A stretch of 55,883 bases of DNA from Nonomuraea harbinensis (GTDB taxonomy: Bacteria; Actinomycetota; Actinomycetes; Streptosporangiales; Streptosporangiaceae), in assembly GCF_019396385.1 (NCBI RefSeq), contig NZ_JAHKRN010000058.1:1-55883 (forward strand), given 5' to 3'. This document shows positions 31,656-39,495 of the stretch, piece by piece (position 1 is the stretch's first letter; each line of letters starts with the position of its first letter). The translations under genes and the position numbers were made by a program. The notes beneath the pieces were generated by a model, which worked only from the letters and a program-made list of their open reading frames with translations, had not been told where the DNA came from and did no database searches.

Positions 31656-32339
31656 TCATGCGGTCGCCTGAAGGATGTCCGCCAGTGCCCGCGGCGCGGT
31701 GACCATGGCGTCGTGGCCGGCGTCCAGGACGGTGGCCGCCCAGCCGTGCTCGCCGGCCAGCCGCGGGAACGGCATGGGGCCGCCGGGTGTGCAGAGCACC
31801 GCCCGGCACGCGATCGCGTCGACGGTCCCGGACAGCCTGGTCGGCTCGGAGAACGTCCGCCGGGGATGGGCCGTCAGCAGGGGCTCCAGCCATGCCACCT
31901 GATCAGGTTCCGTCACCCCGACGGCGGCCGCCGGGGAGGGCGGGATCATGCCGTCCACGGTGACCGACTCGATCCAGTCGAGAAAGAACGCGGGAGCCAG
32001 ATCGTCCAGCGACTCCCCGTCCCGGCCCGCCCAGGCGTCGACCATGACGATCCGGGAGACGCGTTCCGGCACCCGGTCGGCGGCCTCGCGCACGACCAGG
32101 CCGGCGTAGCTGTGCCCGACGAGCACGACGTCCCGCAGATCCTCGTACCTCAGCAGGCCCAGCAGGTCGTCCACGTGCGTCCGCAGCCCGATCTCCGGGC
32201 CGGCCAGGTGGGCCCGCTCGCCGAGACCGGTCAGCGTCGGAGTGTGGACCTCATGACCCGCCTCCCGCAGCCGCGCGGACACGTGCCGCCAGCACCAGCC
32301 GCCGTGCCAGGCCCCGTGGACCAGCACGTACGCCGTCAT
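31656..32339 (-). CDS. Alpha/beta hydrolase (salicylate esterase/EstC-like)
   Basis: The 227-residue protein is a compact alpha/beta hydrolase: YVLVHGAWHGGWCWRHV (oxyanion HGAWHGGW), DVVLVGHSYAGLVV (Ser in GHSYAG), and catalytic His in DAGHDAMVTAPRAL. The HGAWHGGWCW motif is typical of plant-like methylesterases and bacterial EstC-type carboxylesterases. ATG 32337-32339 overlaps the stop of the upstream SnoaL-like gene (ATGA). It is the last gene of a three-gene operon. Confidence 0.9.
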   Translation of the reverse strand: MTAYVLVHGAWHGGWCWRHVSARLREAGHEVHTPTLTGLGERAHLAGPEIGLRTHVDDLLGLLRYEDLRDVVLVGHSYAGLVVREAADRVPERVSRIVMVDAWAGRDGESLDDLAPAFFLDWIESVTVDGMIPPSPAAAVGVTEPDQVAWLEPLLTAHPRRTFSEPTRLSGTVDAIACRAVLCTPGGPMPFPRLAGEHGWAATVLDAGHDAMVTAPRALADILQATA

Positions 32340-32812
32340 CGCGGCACCGCCTTCACCCGCTCCCGCCAGGCGGCGAACCGCGCCGCGGCGTCGGCGCTGG
32401 ACAGCCCGAGTTGCTCGCACATCTGATGGAAGTCGAAGAAGAACCGCTCGTGGCCGATCAGCCCGTCCCGCACTCTCCAGTGGCAGGCGAACGGCAGCGC
32501 GAAGGCCCTGCCCGTGGGCTCGATCCCCACCAGGCTCTCCATCATGGTGGCCCGGATCGTCCCGGCGCCGACGACCAGGTCATCCGCCTCGGCGCGATAG
32601 TCGAGCTCCACCCCGTAATCGGGAAAGGCGCGCAGGAACGCGGTGGTCTGCCGGGCGACCTCGCCGAGGCCGGTCGCGACGGCCTGGAACGCGATCGTCT
32701 CGAAGACGGTGTCCTGGCCGCAGTACCGCAGGGCCTCCTGGACATCGGCGCGGCTCTTGGCCCGCGCGTAAGCCCGGACGACGTCAGCCGGTGTGGTGCG
32801 CTGTTCCGACAC
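32336..32812 (-). CDS. SnoaL-like polyketide cyclase/ester cyclase family protein
   Basis: The 158-residue protein has the ester cyclase/SnoaL pattern: VRAYARAKSRADVQEALRYC, TTAFLRAFPDYGVEL, ATMMESLVGIEPTGRAFALPFACHWRVRDGLIGHERFFFDFHQM. The F-P-D-Y and GLIGHERFFFD elements match aldol-type cyclase relatives, but many members have other roles. GTG 32810-32812 follows GAGGAG. It lies between the quinone oxidoreductase and esterase genes in one operon. Confidence 0.85.
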   Translation of the reverse strand: MSEQRTTPADVVRAYARAKSRADVQEALRYCGQDTVFETIAFQAVATGLGEVARQTTAFLRAFPDYGVELDYRAEADDLVVGAGTIRATMMESLVGIEPTGRAFALPFACHWRVRDGLIGHERFFFDFHQMCEQLGLSSADAAARFAAWRERVKAVPR

Positions 32813-32821
32813 TGCTCCTCC

Positions 32822-33754
32822 TCAGTTCGTCTCGCCGACGGCGAGCACGACCTTGCCCCTGGTACGCCCCGAACCGAGGAGGTCGTGCGCCTCGGCCGCC
32901 TCCGCCAGCGGGAACACCGCGTCGACGTGCACCTTCAACCGCCCCTCGGCCACGAGGCCGGCCAGCGCGTCGAGCCCGGCGCCGTCGGGATCGACGAGGT
33001 AGCCCGCGGCACGCACGCCGAGCTCGCCGGCGCGCTCGTGCAGCCCGGGGGTCCAGGCCGCCTGCCCGCTGACCAGGATGCCGCCGGGCCGCACGCACTC
33101 CAGCGCCCTGAGCCCGGCCTCGCCGCCGAACATCTGGACGACGACATCCATGTCACGCGCCACGGTCGTGTGGTCGATCACTTCGTCCGCCCCCAGCCCG
33201 CGGACGAAGGCATGCTTGGCCGGGCTCGCGGTGCCGGTCACATGGGCGCCGCGGGCTTTGGCGATCTGGACCGCCAGGTGTCCCACGCCCCCGGCCGCGC
33301 CCGACACGAGGACCCGCTGTCCCGGGGCGACGGCGGCGACCTCGGTGAGCATCTGCCACGCCGTCAACCCGGCCAGCGGCAGCGCCGCCGCCTCGGTGAA
33401 GCCCAGGCCCTCCGGCATCCGGGCGAAGTGGCGGGCGGGAGCGGTCACGTACTCGGCATGACAACCCGCGGCCCGGGGGAACCACGGCATCCCGAACACC
33501 CGATCGCCGGGCCGGAACCGGGTCGTGCCGTAACCGGTCCTCACCACCGTCCCCGCGACGTCCCAGCCGTTGACGAACGGCAGGTCGAGCACCCGGTTGT
33601 ACGCCTGCCCCCGGCGCGTGAAGACGTCCACCGGATTGACCCCGGCCGCCATGACCCTCACCAGTACCTCGCCGAACACCGGCACAGGCTCCTCCACCTC
33701 GACCAACGCCATGGCCTCGGCTTCTCCCCACGCCGCCTGCCGCATCGCCCGCAT
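32822..33754 (-). CDS. Zinc-independent MDR quinone oxidoreductase
   Basis: The 310-residue medium-chain dehydrogenase/reductase has GVNPVDVFTRRG, a VNGWDVAGTVV core, the NADPH site VSGAAGGVGHLAVQIAKARGAHVTGT (about 140-165) and the C-terminal GSGRTRGKVVLAV. It lacks the structural zinc Cys cluster, as quinone oxidoreductases do. It probably reduces quinones or enones with NADPH in the cytoplasm. ATG 33752-33754 follows AGGAGG eight bases upstream. First gene of the operon; an AcrR-like operator lies 36 bp upstream. Confidence 0.9.
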   Translation of the reverse strand: MRAMRQAAWGEAEAMALVEVEEPVPVFGEVLVRVMAAGVNPVDVFTRRGQAYNRVLDLPFVNGWDVAGTVVRTGYGTTRFRPGDRVFGMPWFPRAAGCHAEYVTAPARHFARMPEGLGFTEAAALPLAGLTAWQMLTEVAAVAPGQRVLVSGAAGGVGHLAVQIAKARGAHVTGTASPAKHAFVRGLGADEVIDHTTVARDMDVVVQMFGGEAGLRALECVRPGGILVSGQAAWTPGLHERAGELGVRAAGYLVDPDGAGLDALAGLVAEGRLKVHVDAVFPLAEAAEAHDLLGSGRTRGKVVLAVGETN

Positions 33755-33789
33755 GACCGCCCCTCCTGAAGTAATGACATCAAGGACGA

Positions 33790-33812
33790 TACATACATAC
33801 ACCATGTATGTA
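33790..33812. promoter_or_regulatory. AcrR-like operator upstream of MDR operon
   Basis: TACATACAT (33790-33798) and ATGTATGTA (33804-33812) form a perfect 9-bp dyad with a 5-nt centre. The two arms are the same as those I recall for the E. coli AcrR operator, which has a 6-nt centre. It precedes the quinone reductase/cyclase/esterase operon. The rest of 33755-34028 holds no gene I can support. Confidence 0.65.
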
Positions 33813-34028
33813 AATGTGGAGGCATGGTCGTACGGTGGCCGCCGTGGACGCTCGCAGGACCTGGCAGGCCTCTCCATCACGTCGGGTCCAGGCCGAAGCC
33901 GTGGCAACCTCAACGTCTGCGCATCGTCCAGTGGCCCACCTGTCCCCTGCGGACATGGCAGGGTGCACCAAGCCAGCACCGCGGCCCGGCCCTCAGGCGT
34001 ACGCGGATGACACTCCGAAGGGAGCACC

Positions 34029-34481
34029 GTGAACAACTTCCTCGCCCGCCTGTGGCTGCTCATCCGCGGACCGCTGCAATGGCGGCTGCTGTGGTTGTGG
34101 AACGCCAAGTTCATGATCGGCGTCACCGGCGTCGTCAGGGACGAAGAGGGCCGCGTGCTCCTCCTGCGGCACCGCATGTGGCCGCCCGACCGGCAGTGGG
34201 GCTGCCCCACCGGCTACGCCAACCGGGGCGAGAAGTTCGAGGACACCGTCATCCGCGAGGTGCGGGAAGAGACCGGTCTGCACGTCAAGGTGGGGAGTCT
34301 CATCCACCTCAAGAGCGGATACCGGCTGCGGGTGGAGGCGGCTTACGAGGCCGCGTTCATCGGCGGCACACTCGCGATCGATCCTACGGAAATCCTGGAG
34401 GCGACATGGTTCTCCCCGCACGACCTCCCTCAGGGGCTGCAGGAGTCACACAGGCTCCTCATCCAGCGCACACAGCCCTGA
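34029..34481 (+). CDS. NUDIX hydrolase
   Basis: The 150-residue protein contains a complete Nudix box, G-x5-E-x7-REV-x-EE-x-G-L (GYANRGEKFEDTVIREVREETGL, about residues 59-81), within a fold opening FMIGVTGVVRDEEGRVLLLRH. Nudix enzymes hydrolyse nucleoside diphosphates linked to other moieties with Mg2+. The N-terminus (LARLWLLIRGPLQWRLLWLW) is unusually hydrophobic and could associate with membrane. GTG 34029 follows GAAGGGAG. It converges with the hydrolase at 34504. Confidence 0.9.
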   Translation: MNNFLARLWLLIRGPLQWRLLWLWNAKFMIGVTGVVRDEEGRVLLLRHRMWPPDRQWGCPTGYANRGEKFEDTVIREVREETGLHVKVGSLIHLKSGYRLRVEAAYEAAFIGGTLAIDPTEILEATWFSPHDLPQGLQESHRLLIQRTQP

Positions 34482-34503
34482 GCCCGGGACCCCTGTCTGG
34501 TCG

Positions 34504-35406
34504 CTACCCGGTGAAACGGGAACGCGCTTCGGAGTCGATGAACCGCAGGACGCGGGTGTTGACCAGTTCCGGCGCCTCCAGTGGAAGCCCGTGGCCGATG
34601 CCCGGCACGATCTCGGCGCGTACGCCGGGGATGAGCGCGCTCGCACGGCGTAGCGCCTTCTCAGGGCTGAGCAGCATGCTGCGCCCGGCGAGCAGGACGA
34701 GCGCGGGGACGCGTATCGAGCCCAACTCCTCGTCGGTGAAGGGCCTGGCCGCCGGACGGTAGGAGGGACGGTACGTACGCGAGCTCAGCACGATCGGCGC
34801 CATCAGCCGGGCCGGGGCGATCAGCGCGTGGTTGGCCAGCACTCGCGCGAACCAGGGTCGGCACCGGCGAGGAAAGAGCATCGCGAACAGGCCGCCGATC
34901 GTGCCGGCCAGGAAGCGGAGGGGGACCTTCTGCAGACCGCCGGGGTCGAGCAGGGTGACGGAGGCCAGGCGTTCGGCGCCGTAAACGGCCTGGTTGAGCG
35001 TCAGCCAGCCGCCGTAGGACAGGCCGACCAGATGGACCCGGTCCAGGCCGAGCCTCTCAAGCACCTCGTTCACCCAGGCGGCGTTGTCCCGGGAGTCCTT
35101 GACCACGGTGTGCTGGACGCTGCGACCGGGGTCGTCGATGGTGTCGATGGCGTAGACGGGGTGGTGCTCGCCGAACGCCTCGATCTGCGGGTACCAGTTG
35201 GAGGAGTTCGCGCCGTGCCCGTGCAGCAGCACAATGGGCTCTCCCCGCTCGACACCCGCGCGATGCACATGCACGACGCCGAAGCGGGTTTCGACGTCGA
35301 ACTCCTCCCGAGGCTCGGGCCACAGGCTCATGGCCTCCTCGTAAGCCTTCAGGAACCTCTCTCTCGCCTCGTCGCTGACGAAGCGGCCGACGGCTGTCCT
35401 GGTCAT
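34504..35406 (-). CDS. Alpha/beta hydrolase
   Basis: The 300-residue protein has VLLHGHGANSSNWYPQIEAF (oxyanion HGHG), the nucleophile elbow HLVGLSYGGWLTL (Ser in GLSYGG), an acid in LLAGRSMLLSP, and the catalytic His in VPGIGHGLPLEAPELV. A helical cap with MLFPRRCRPWFARVL separates the parts. It is soluble, with unknown substrate. ATG 35404-35406 is the start. It is divergent from a TetR gene across 64 bp containing a 32-bp perfect palindrome, so it is probably repressed by that regulator. Confidence 0.88.
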   Translation of the reverse strand: MTRTAVGRFVSDEARERFLKAYEEAMSLWPEPREEFDVETRFGVVHVHRAGVERGEPIVLLHGHGANSSNWYPQIEAFGEHHPVYAIDTIDDPGRSVQHTVVKDSRDNAAWVNEVLERLGLDRVHLVGLSYGGWLTLNQAVYGAERLASVTLLDPGGLQKVPLRFLAGTIGGLFAMLFPRRCRPWFARVLANHALIAPARLMAPIVLSSRTYRPSYRPAARPFTDEELGSIRVPALVLLAGRSMLLSPEKALRRASALIPGVRAEIVPGIGHGLPLEAPELVNTRVLRFIDSEARSRFTG

Positions 35407-35418
35407 CGAGCTCTCCTC

Positions 35419-35450
35419 ATTTTTGGTAGTACTATCGTACTACCAAAAAT
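35419..35450. promoter_or_regulatory. 32-bp perfect palindromic TetR operator
   Basis: ATTTTTGGTAGTAC (35419-35432) and GTACTACCAAAAAT (35437-35450) form a perfect 14-bp dyad around TATC, between the hydrolase and TetR genes. Its core TAGTAC-TATC-GTACTA matches the operator at 26831-26846 in 12 of 16 positions. Confidence 0.75.
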
Positions 35451-35470
35451 CGTACAAGAGAGTGAGTCGC

Positions 35471-36145
35471 ATGCCGAAGCTGACTGACCATGGCGAGCGT
35501 CGCGCCCAGATCGCCGAGGCACTCCTGCGCATCGCCGGGAGCAGAGGGCTGCATGCCGTCACCATGCGGTCGGTCGCGGCGGAGGCGGGCTTCGCGGTGG
35601 CTGTCGTTCAGTACTACTTCGAGTCCAAGGAGAAGCTGCTGCTGTTCGCGCTGCAGCACCTGGCGCAGCGGGTGGGCGAGCGGGTCCGGGAGCGGCTGGC
35701 CGAGGCCGGCTCGAACGCGAGCCCCCTGCGCGTCGTCGAGGCCGTTCTCGCTCAGGCGGTTCCCGCGGACGAGGAGAGCCGGATCTTCCACCTCGTGTAC
35801 ACGGCGTACGCGGTTCTGTCGGTGACAGATCCGGCGCTGGCTGCCCAGCCCTTCCTGGACGCCCCCGACCAGATGCAGACCTTCGTCGCCGACCGGCTGC
35901 GCGAGGCCCGGGACGCGGCAGAGGTCGCCGCCGACCTCGACCCGGAGACCGAGGCGGCCGGGCTGCTCGCCATGTCGGCCGGTCTGGGCACCAGCGTCCT
36001 GCTCGGCCAGCGCAGCGCCGAGCAGGCTCTGGACATCCTGCGCTATCACCTCGCCCGCATCGCCCCGCCTGACATCCCGAACGCCGACACCGCACGCGCG
36101 GCCCACGAGCCGAATGCCGGCCACCGAGAAGCCCGTCCGACCTGA
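35471..36145 (+). CDS. TetR-family transcriptional regulator
   Basis: The 224-residue protein begins PKLTDHGERRAQIAEALLRIAGSRGLHAVTMRSVAAEAGFAVAVVQYYFESKEKLL, a TetR HTH of the same subgroup as 24190 and 26188. A BetI-like C-terminal domain follows (ESRIFHLVYTAYAVLSVTDPAL, then GLLAMSAGLGTSVLLG). ATG 35471 follows AAGAGAGTGAG. It has a longer C-terminal tail (about 20 residues after the last helix) than its relatives. It likely controls the divergent hydrolase. Confidence 0.9.
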   Translation: MPKLTDHGERRAQIAEALLRIAGSRGLHAVTMRSVAAEAGFAVAVVQYYFESKEKLLLFALQHLAQRVGERVRERLAEAGSNASPLRVVEAVLAQAVPADEESRIFHLVYTAYAVLSVTDPALAAQPFLDAPDQMQTFVADRLREARDAAEVAADLDPETEAAGLLAMSAGLGTSVLLGQRSAEQALDILRYHLARIAPPDIPNADTARAAHEPNAGHREARPT

Positions 36146-36169
36146 CCTTCTCCAGCCTGGCCTCCGGAG

Positions 36170-36417
36170 CTACCAGGTACAGGTCGCCCACCACGGCGCT
36201 TGAAGTCGTCCCAGTCGGGGAGCAGGTCGGCGTTGGTGTAGGAGTTGATCTCCAGCCGGGCCGAAGCGCCGTGGAAGGCGGCGGTATGGCCTCGGCGCCC
36301 CTCGCGGTCGCGTTGAGCGAGGTCCCAGCCGAATGCTCGGACATCCGGGTGGTCGCCGGGGGCGGCGAGGTCGGGCCGGTCACGGTCGGTGATGAGGATG
36401 GTGCGGCGTTCGGGCAT
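36170..36417 (-). pseudogene. Remnant ORF of a probable integrated element
   Basis: On the minus strand, ATG 36415-36417 opens a frame reading PERRTILITDRDRPDLAAPG, then GDHPDVRAFGWDLAQRD and LEINSYTNADLLPDWDDFKRR. These look protein-like for about 75-80 residues and then run into low-quality sequence antisense to the TetR gene. I do not recognise the family. Its place between the TetR gene and an integrase remnant suggests debris of the same element. Confidence 0.3.
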
Positions 36418-36440
36418 GGGGCGGACGAAGGAGCCGCGTC

Positions 36441-36568
36441 CCCATCGAGGACATCTCACGCCTGGTCGGACACTCCAAGACGATGGTCGCCGAGACCGTC
36501 TACCGGCACCAGGTCCGACCCGTGATCATGCAAAAGCTGCGGCGATGGGCAAGATCTTCGGGGGTTAG
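36441..36568 (+). pseudogene. C-terminal remnant of an actinomycete tyrosine integrase
   Basis: The plus strand reads PIEDISRLVGHSKTMVAETVYRHQVRPVI, the box II end of actinomycete ICE/pSAM2-type tyrosine integrases. It includes the H-x-x of GHSKT and the catalytic Tyr of VYRHQ. The expected ending KAAAMGKIFGG then occurs in another frame and stops at TAG 36566-36568, showing a frameshift. The N-terminal 85-90% is missing. The stop lies 38 bp from the encoded CCA end of the tRNA-Val gene (3' end at 36607 on the minus strand), the normal position of int beside an att site. Confidence 0.7.
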
Positions 36569-36606
36569 TCACTCAGCCGCTGTTATCAAGATCGAATATT
36601 TCATGC

Positions 36607-36681
36607 TGGTGGGCGGTACTGGGTTCGAACCAGTGACCCCTCGCTTGTAAGGCGAGTGCTCTACCGCTGAGCTAACCGCCC
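36607..36681 (-). tRNA. tRNA-Val (anticodon TAC)
   Basis: The minus strand folds as a 72-nt cloverleaf plus encoded CCA. It has acceptor GGGCGGT/ACCGCCC, D-arm GCTC...GAGC, anticodon stem CTCGC/GCGAG with loop CTTACAA (anticodon TAC, reading GUA valine), T-arm ACTGG-TTCGAAC-CCAGT, discriminator A. Its 3' end is the apparent attachment site of the integrase remnant next to it. Confidence 0.95.
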
Positions 36682-36698
36682 CTGATCGGCACTACACC

Positions 36699-37649
36699 TT
36701 ACGACACCAACGGCGCCGCTCGCACATCCACGTCCCAGCTCGCCCCCAGGTCGGGCCGACCGGCCGCGCGCCAGCCCAGGAGGGCCGCGCCCAGCATGCC
36801 CGCGTCCACCCCCAGGGCGGCCGGCAGCAGCGGCGGGGCCTCCCTGAACGACAGCCGCTTGACGAGGCGGGTCCGTACGGGGTCGAAGAGCGCGGGCCCG
36901 GCCTGGGAGAGCCCTCCGCCCAGCACGATCATGGCCGGGTCCAGCAGCAGCGTGTAGGTGGCCAGCGCCAGCGACAGCGCTTCCACGGCCTCGTCCCACA
37001 CCTCGATGGCGATCGGGTCGTCGGAGACGACGACCTGCTCGGCCTTGGCGTTCTCCAGGCCGGCCCGCTGGGCGTAGCGCCTGCCGACGGAGGCGGCGGA
37101 GGCGTACGTCTCCAGGCAGCCGTACTGGCCGCAGGCGCACTGCTCGCCGTCGGGGAAGACGGGGATGTGCCCGATCTCGCCGCTCCAGCCCGCCGCTCCC
37201 CCGTACGGGGCGCCGTCGACGATCATGGCGCCGGCGATGCCGGTGCCGATGGGCAGGAACAGGAAGTCGGCGGCGCCGCGCCCGGCGCCGAGCACGCTCT
37301 CGGCGAGGCCCCCGGTGCGGACGTCGTGGCCGAGGACGACGGGCACGCCGAGGTCGGTGAAGTCCTGGGCGGGGATGTCGCGCCAGCCGAGGTTGGCGGC
37401 GTAGAGGGCGGTGTCCTCCGACACCAGCCCGGGGACGGCCAGGCCGACCCCTGCCGGATTGCCGTCGCCGGTCTCGGCCAGGTGGCCGATGAAGTCGCGG
37501 ATCGCGGTCACGACCGCCTCCGGGCCGTCGGCGCGCGGGGTGGGACGCCGCTCGGAGAGCAGGACGACGCCGTTCTCGCTGACCAGGCCGCCCTTCATGG
37601 ACGTGCCGCCGACGTCGAGCGCGACGACGTACGCAGGGGTGTGGGACAC
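36699..37649 (-). CDS. ROK-family sugar kinase (glucokinase-like)
   Basis: The 316-residue protein has the ROK features: ATP loop LDVGGTSMKGGLV (about 10-22), VVLGHDVRTGGLAE with catalytic Asp, PIGTGIAGAMIVDG, the zinc-binding GEIGHIPVF...CACGQYGCLETYAS, and the C-terminal adenosine site IVLGGGLSQAGPAL. ROK kinases phosphorylate glucose or related sugars at the 6-OH. Relatives without kinase activity are HTH repressors, but no HTH is present here. GTG 37647-37649 is the start. The exact sugar is unproven. Confidence 0.92.
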   Translation of the reverse strand: MSHTPAYVVALDVGGTSMKGGLVSENGVVLLSERRPTPRADGPEAVVTAIRDFIGHLAETGDGNPAGVGLAVPGLVSEDTALYAANLGWRDIPAQDFTDLGVPVVLGHDVRTGGLAESVLGAGRGAADFLFLPIGTGIAGAMIVDGAPYGGAAGWSGEIGHIPVFPDGEQCACGQYGCLETYASAASVGRRYAQRAGLENAKAEQVVVSDDPIAIEVWDEAVEALSLALATYTLLLDPAMIVLGGGLSQAGPALFDPVRTRLVKRLSFREAPPLLPAALGVDAGMLGAALLGWRAAGRPDLGASWDVDVRAAPLVS

Positions 37650-37701
37650 GGAAGGAGACGATAGCGCAGCTCAGCGTTTGTCTGGAAAAGTCCCCTGCGT
37701 T

Positions 37702-38028
37702 TCAGGTACGGCCGAGCACGCGGTCGAGCGCGGCCTCCACCTCGGCCGAGAGGCCCGGCGGCGAGCCCGAGGCGAGCAGCGCGCCCGAGTCGACCGGCCT
37801 GGTGGTCCTGGCGACCCGCACGGCGCCGCAGGAGCGGCATTCCACCTCTCCGAGCCGGCAGATCAGCGCCGCCGACCCGCATCCCGCACACGTGTCGAGG
37901 TCGAGGTCGTGCGACCGTTGACAGTCCGGGCAGACCAGCACCTGGGTCTCGCGGCGGACCCCGCGTCTCCACGGGCTGACGCCGCGGACCGGGTCGGTCT
38001 GCCGGGCCCCGCAGCGGTAGCAGGGCAT
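37702..38028 (-). CDS. Zinc-ribbon protein
   Basis: The 108-residue protein has four Cys pairs in sequence: MPCYRCGAR, VCPDCQRSH, CAGCGSAALIC and VECRSCGAVRVA. This points to two zinc ribbons in the first 75 residues. The C-terminus is acidic and helical (LSAEVEAALDRVLG). It may bind nucleic acid or a protein partner, and no family function is known to me. ATG 38026-38028 follows GGAGG. It is 12 bp from the peroxiredoxin gene on the same strand, probably co-transcribed. Confidence 0.8.
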   Translation of the reverse strand: MPCYRCGARQTDPVRGVSPWRRGVRRETQVLVCPDCQRSHDLDLDTCAGCGSAALICRLGEVECRSCGAVRVARTTRPVDSGALLASGSPPGLSAEVEAALDRVLGRT

Positions 38029-38040
38029 GGTTTCCTCCGT

Positions 38041-38502
38041 TTAGGCGATGTCGGCGAGTGCCTTGAGGTAGTCGGCGACGTCACGCGCCTCACCGATCGG
38101 CTTGACCACCGACCAGCGGATCACGCCCTCGCCGTCGATGATGAAGGTCCCCCGGCGCGCGAAGCCCTTCCCCTCATCGAACACACCGTACGCCCGCGCG
38201 ACCTGTCCATGTGGCCAGAAATCGGAGAGAAGCGGGAAAGCGTAACCCTCCTGGTCCGCCCAGGCACGGTGGGCGAAGACGGAGTCGACGGAGACGGTGA
38301 GCAACTGCGCGTCAGCCGGGAATTCGCGCAGCGCCGAGAGCTCACCGTGACACACCCCGCTGAAGGCCAGCGGGTAGAAGACCAGCACGACACGCGTGCC
38401 CCTGAACTCGGACAGCCGCACCGGGCTGCCGTGCTGGTCCTGGAGCTCGAAATCCGGAGCGGTGGCGCCGACCTCGACAGGATGTCCGTTCACACGCCTC
38501 AT
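38041..38502 (-). CDS. ahpE: AhpE-like peroxiredoxin
   Basis: The 153-residue thioredoxin-fold peroxidase has the active site VFYPLAFSGVCHGELSALREF, with the peroxidatic Cys in the P-x3-S/T-x2-C motif (about residue 50), and Arg in the WADQEGYAFPLLSDFWPHGQVARAYGVFDE region. It lacks an obvious resolving Cys, as in one-Cys AhpE of mycobacteria. It reduces peroxides and peroxynitrite with mycothiol/mycoredoxin help (family knowledge). The neighbours DUF3052 and aceE reproduce the mycobacterial order. The start is ATG 38500-38502; an in-frame GTG three codons in is possible. Confidence 0.9.
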   Translation of the reverse strand: MRRVNGHPVEVGATAPDFELQDQHGSPVRLSEFRGTRVVLVFYPLAFSGVCHGELSALREFPADAQLLTVSVDSVFAHRAWADQEGYAFPLLSDFWPHGQVARAYGVFDEGKGFARRGTFIIDGEGVIRWSVVKPIGEARDVADYLKALADIA

Positions 38503-38532
38503 CCTGCCGTACGGGCTGGCGCTCTCGCTCTC

Positions 38533-38961
38533 CTACCGCCTGCCTTTGGGCGTGACGAGCCGGGTCCCCGACCAGTCGGGTGCGGCGGAGATGCTGCTGG
38601 TCTGCGAGAGACCCGCGGTAACGGCGTCCTCACCTATGTCGCTCGGCTCCACGTGGCCGTCGCGCCCCGCCTTGGGCGTGAGAAGCCAGATCTGACCGCC
38701 TTCGGCGAGAGATCGCATGGCGTTGGTCAGGGCGTCGAACAGATCCCCGTCGCCGTCGCGCCACCACAGCAGCGCCACGTCGACGACGTCGTCGGTGTCC
38801 TCGTCGAGCAGTTCGTTGCCGGTCAGGTCCTCGATGGACTCGCGAAGCTTCTCGTCGACGTCCTCGTCCCAGCCGATCTCCTGCACCACCTGACCCGGCT
38901 TGAGGCCGAGTCGTTCGGCCAGGCCGCGCTCGCCCTGCGCCTGACCCGCGGTCGCGCTCAC
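38533..38961 (-). CDS. DUF3052 family protein
   Basis: The 142-residue protein has the DUF3052 pattern: GLAERLGLKPGQVVQEIGWDEDVDEKLRESIEDLTGNELLDEDTDDVVDVALLWWRDGDGDLFDALTNAMRSLAEGGQIWLLTPKAGRDGHVEPSDIGEDAVTAGL. Many members sit next to aceE in actinobacteria (Rv2239c in M. tuberculosis). Function is unknown. It is very acidic and soluble. GTG 38959-38961 follows AGGAGG with 7-nt spacing and was preferred to the longer frame. It is close to ahpE on the same strand. Confidence 0.88.
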   Translation of the reverse strand: MSATAGQAQGERGLAERLGLKPGQVVQEIGWDEDVDEKLRESIEDLTGNELLDEDTDDVVDVALLWWRDGDGDLFDALTNAMRSLAEGGQIWLLTPKAGRDGHVEPSDIGEDAVTAGLSQTSSISAAPDWSGTRLVTPKGRR

Positions 38962-39078
38962 GTTTATCCCTCCTGCTTGAGTGGCCCCGCATATGCGGTT
39001 TATCGCTTCGGGACAGTCCACACGCTGTGACCCTCAGTCGTCAACGGTCGCCACGGGTGCGGCCGTACTCGGCCAGGT

Positions 39079-39486
39079 TCAACCGGGCAGAAACGACAGC
39101 CGAACCTGACGTTGCGTATTGTCGACATTCAGGTCGACCAGGGCGACGGACTGCCAGGTGCCGAGCGCCATCCTGCCGCCCAGCACGGGGATCGTGGCGT
39201 ACGGCGGCACGATCGCCGGCATGACATGTGACCTGCCGTGACCCGGCGAACCGTGCCGATGGCGCCAGCGGTCGTCGGCCGGCAGCAGATCTCCCAGCGC
39301 CGCCAGCAGGTCGTCGTCGCTGCCCGAGCCCAGCTCCAGCAGGGCGACGCCCGCCGTCGCGTGCGGGACGAAGACGTGCAGCAGCCCGTCTTCACCCTGC
39401 TCGCGGACGAAAACGGCGCATTCGGCGGTGATGTCGTGCACCGTCTCTCGTGATCCCGTGGCCACGGAGATGAGTTCGGATCTCAC
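39079..39486 (-). CDS. YjbQ/UPF0047 family protein
   Basis: The 135-residue protein has the UPF0047 pattern ITAECAVFVREQGEDGLLHVFVPHATAGVALLE, then HGSPGHGRSHVMPAIVPPYATIPVLGGRMALGTWQSVALVDLN, including the conserved HAT and S-H-V-M-P motifs with probable metal-binding His residues. E. coli YjbQ has weak thiamine-phosphate synthase activity, but the physiological role is unclear. GTG 39484-39486 is the start. It follows DUF1918 on the same strand, with 9 bp between them. Confidence 0.9.
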   Translation of the reverse strand: MRSELISVATGSRETVHDITAECAVFVREQGEDGLLHVFVPHATAGVALLELGSGSDDDLLAALGDLLPADDRWRHRHGSPGHGRSHVMPAIVPPYATIPVLGGRMALGTWQSVALVDLNVDNTQRQVRLSFLPG

Positions 39487-39495
39487 CCGTGAATC

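Noticed and set aside
33814..34032. Short plus-strand ORF in the gap before the NUDIX gene
   Set aside because: No family features, poor start context, and the frame begins inside the operator region.
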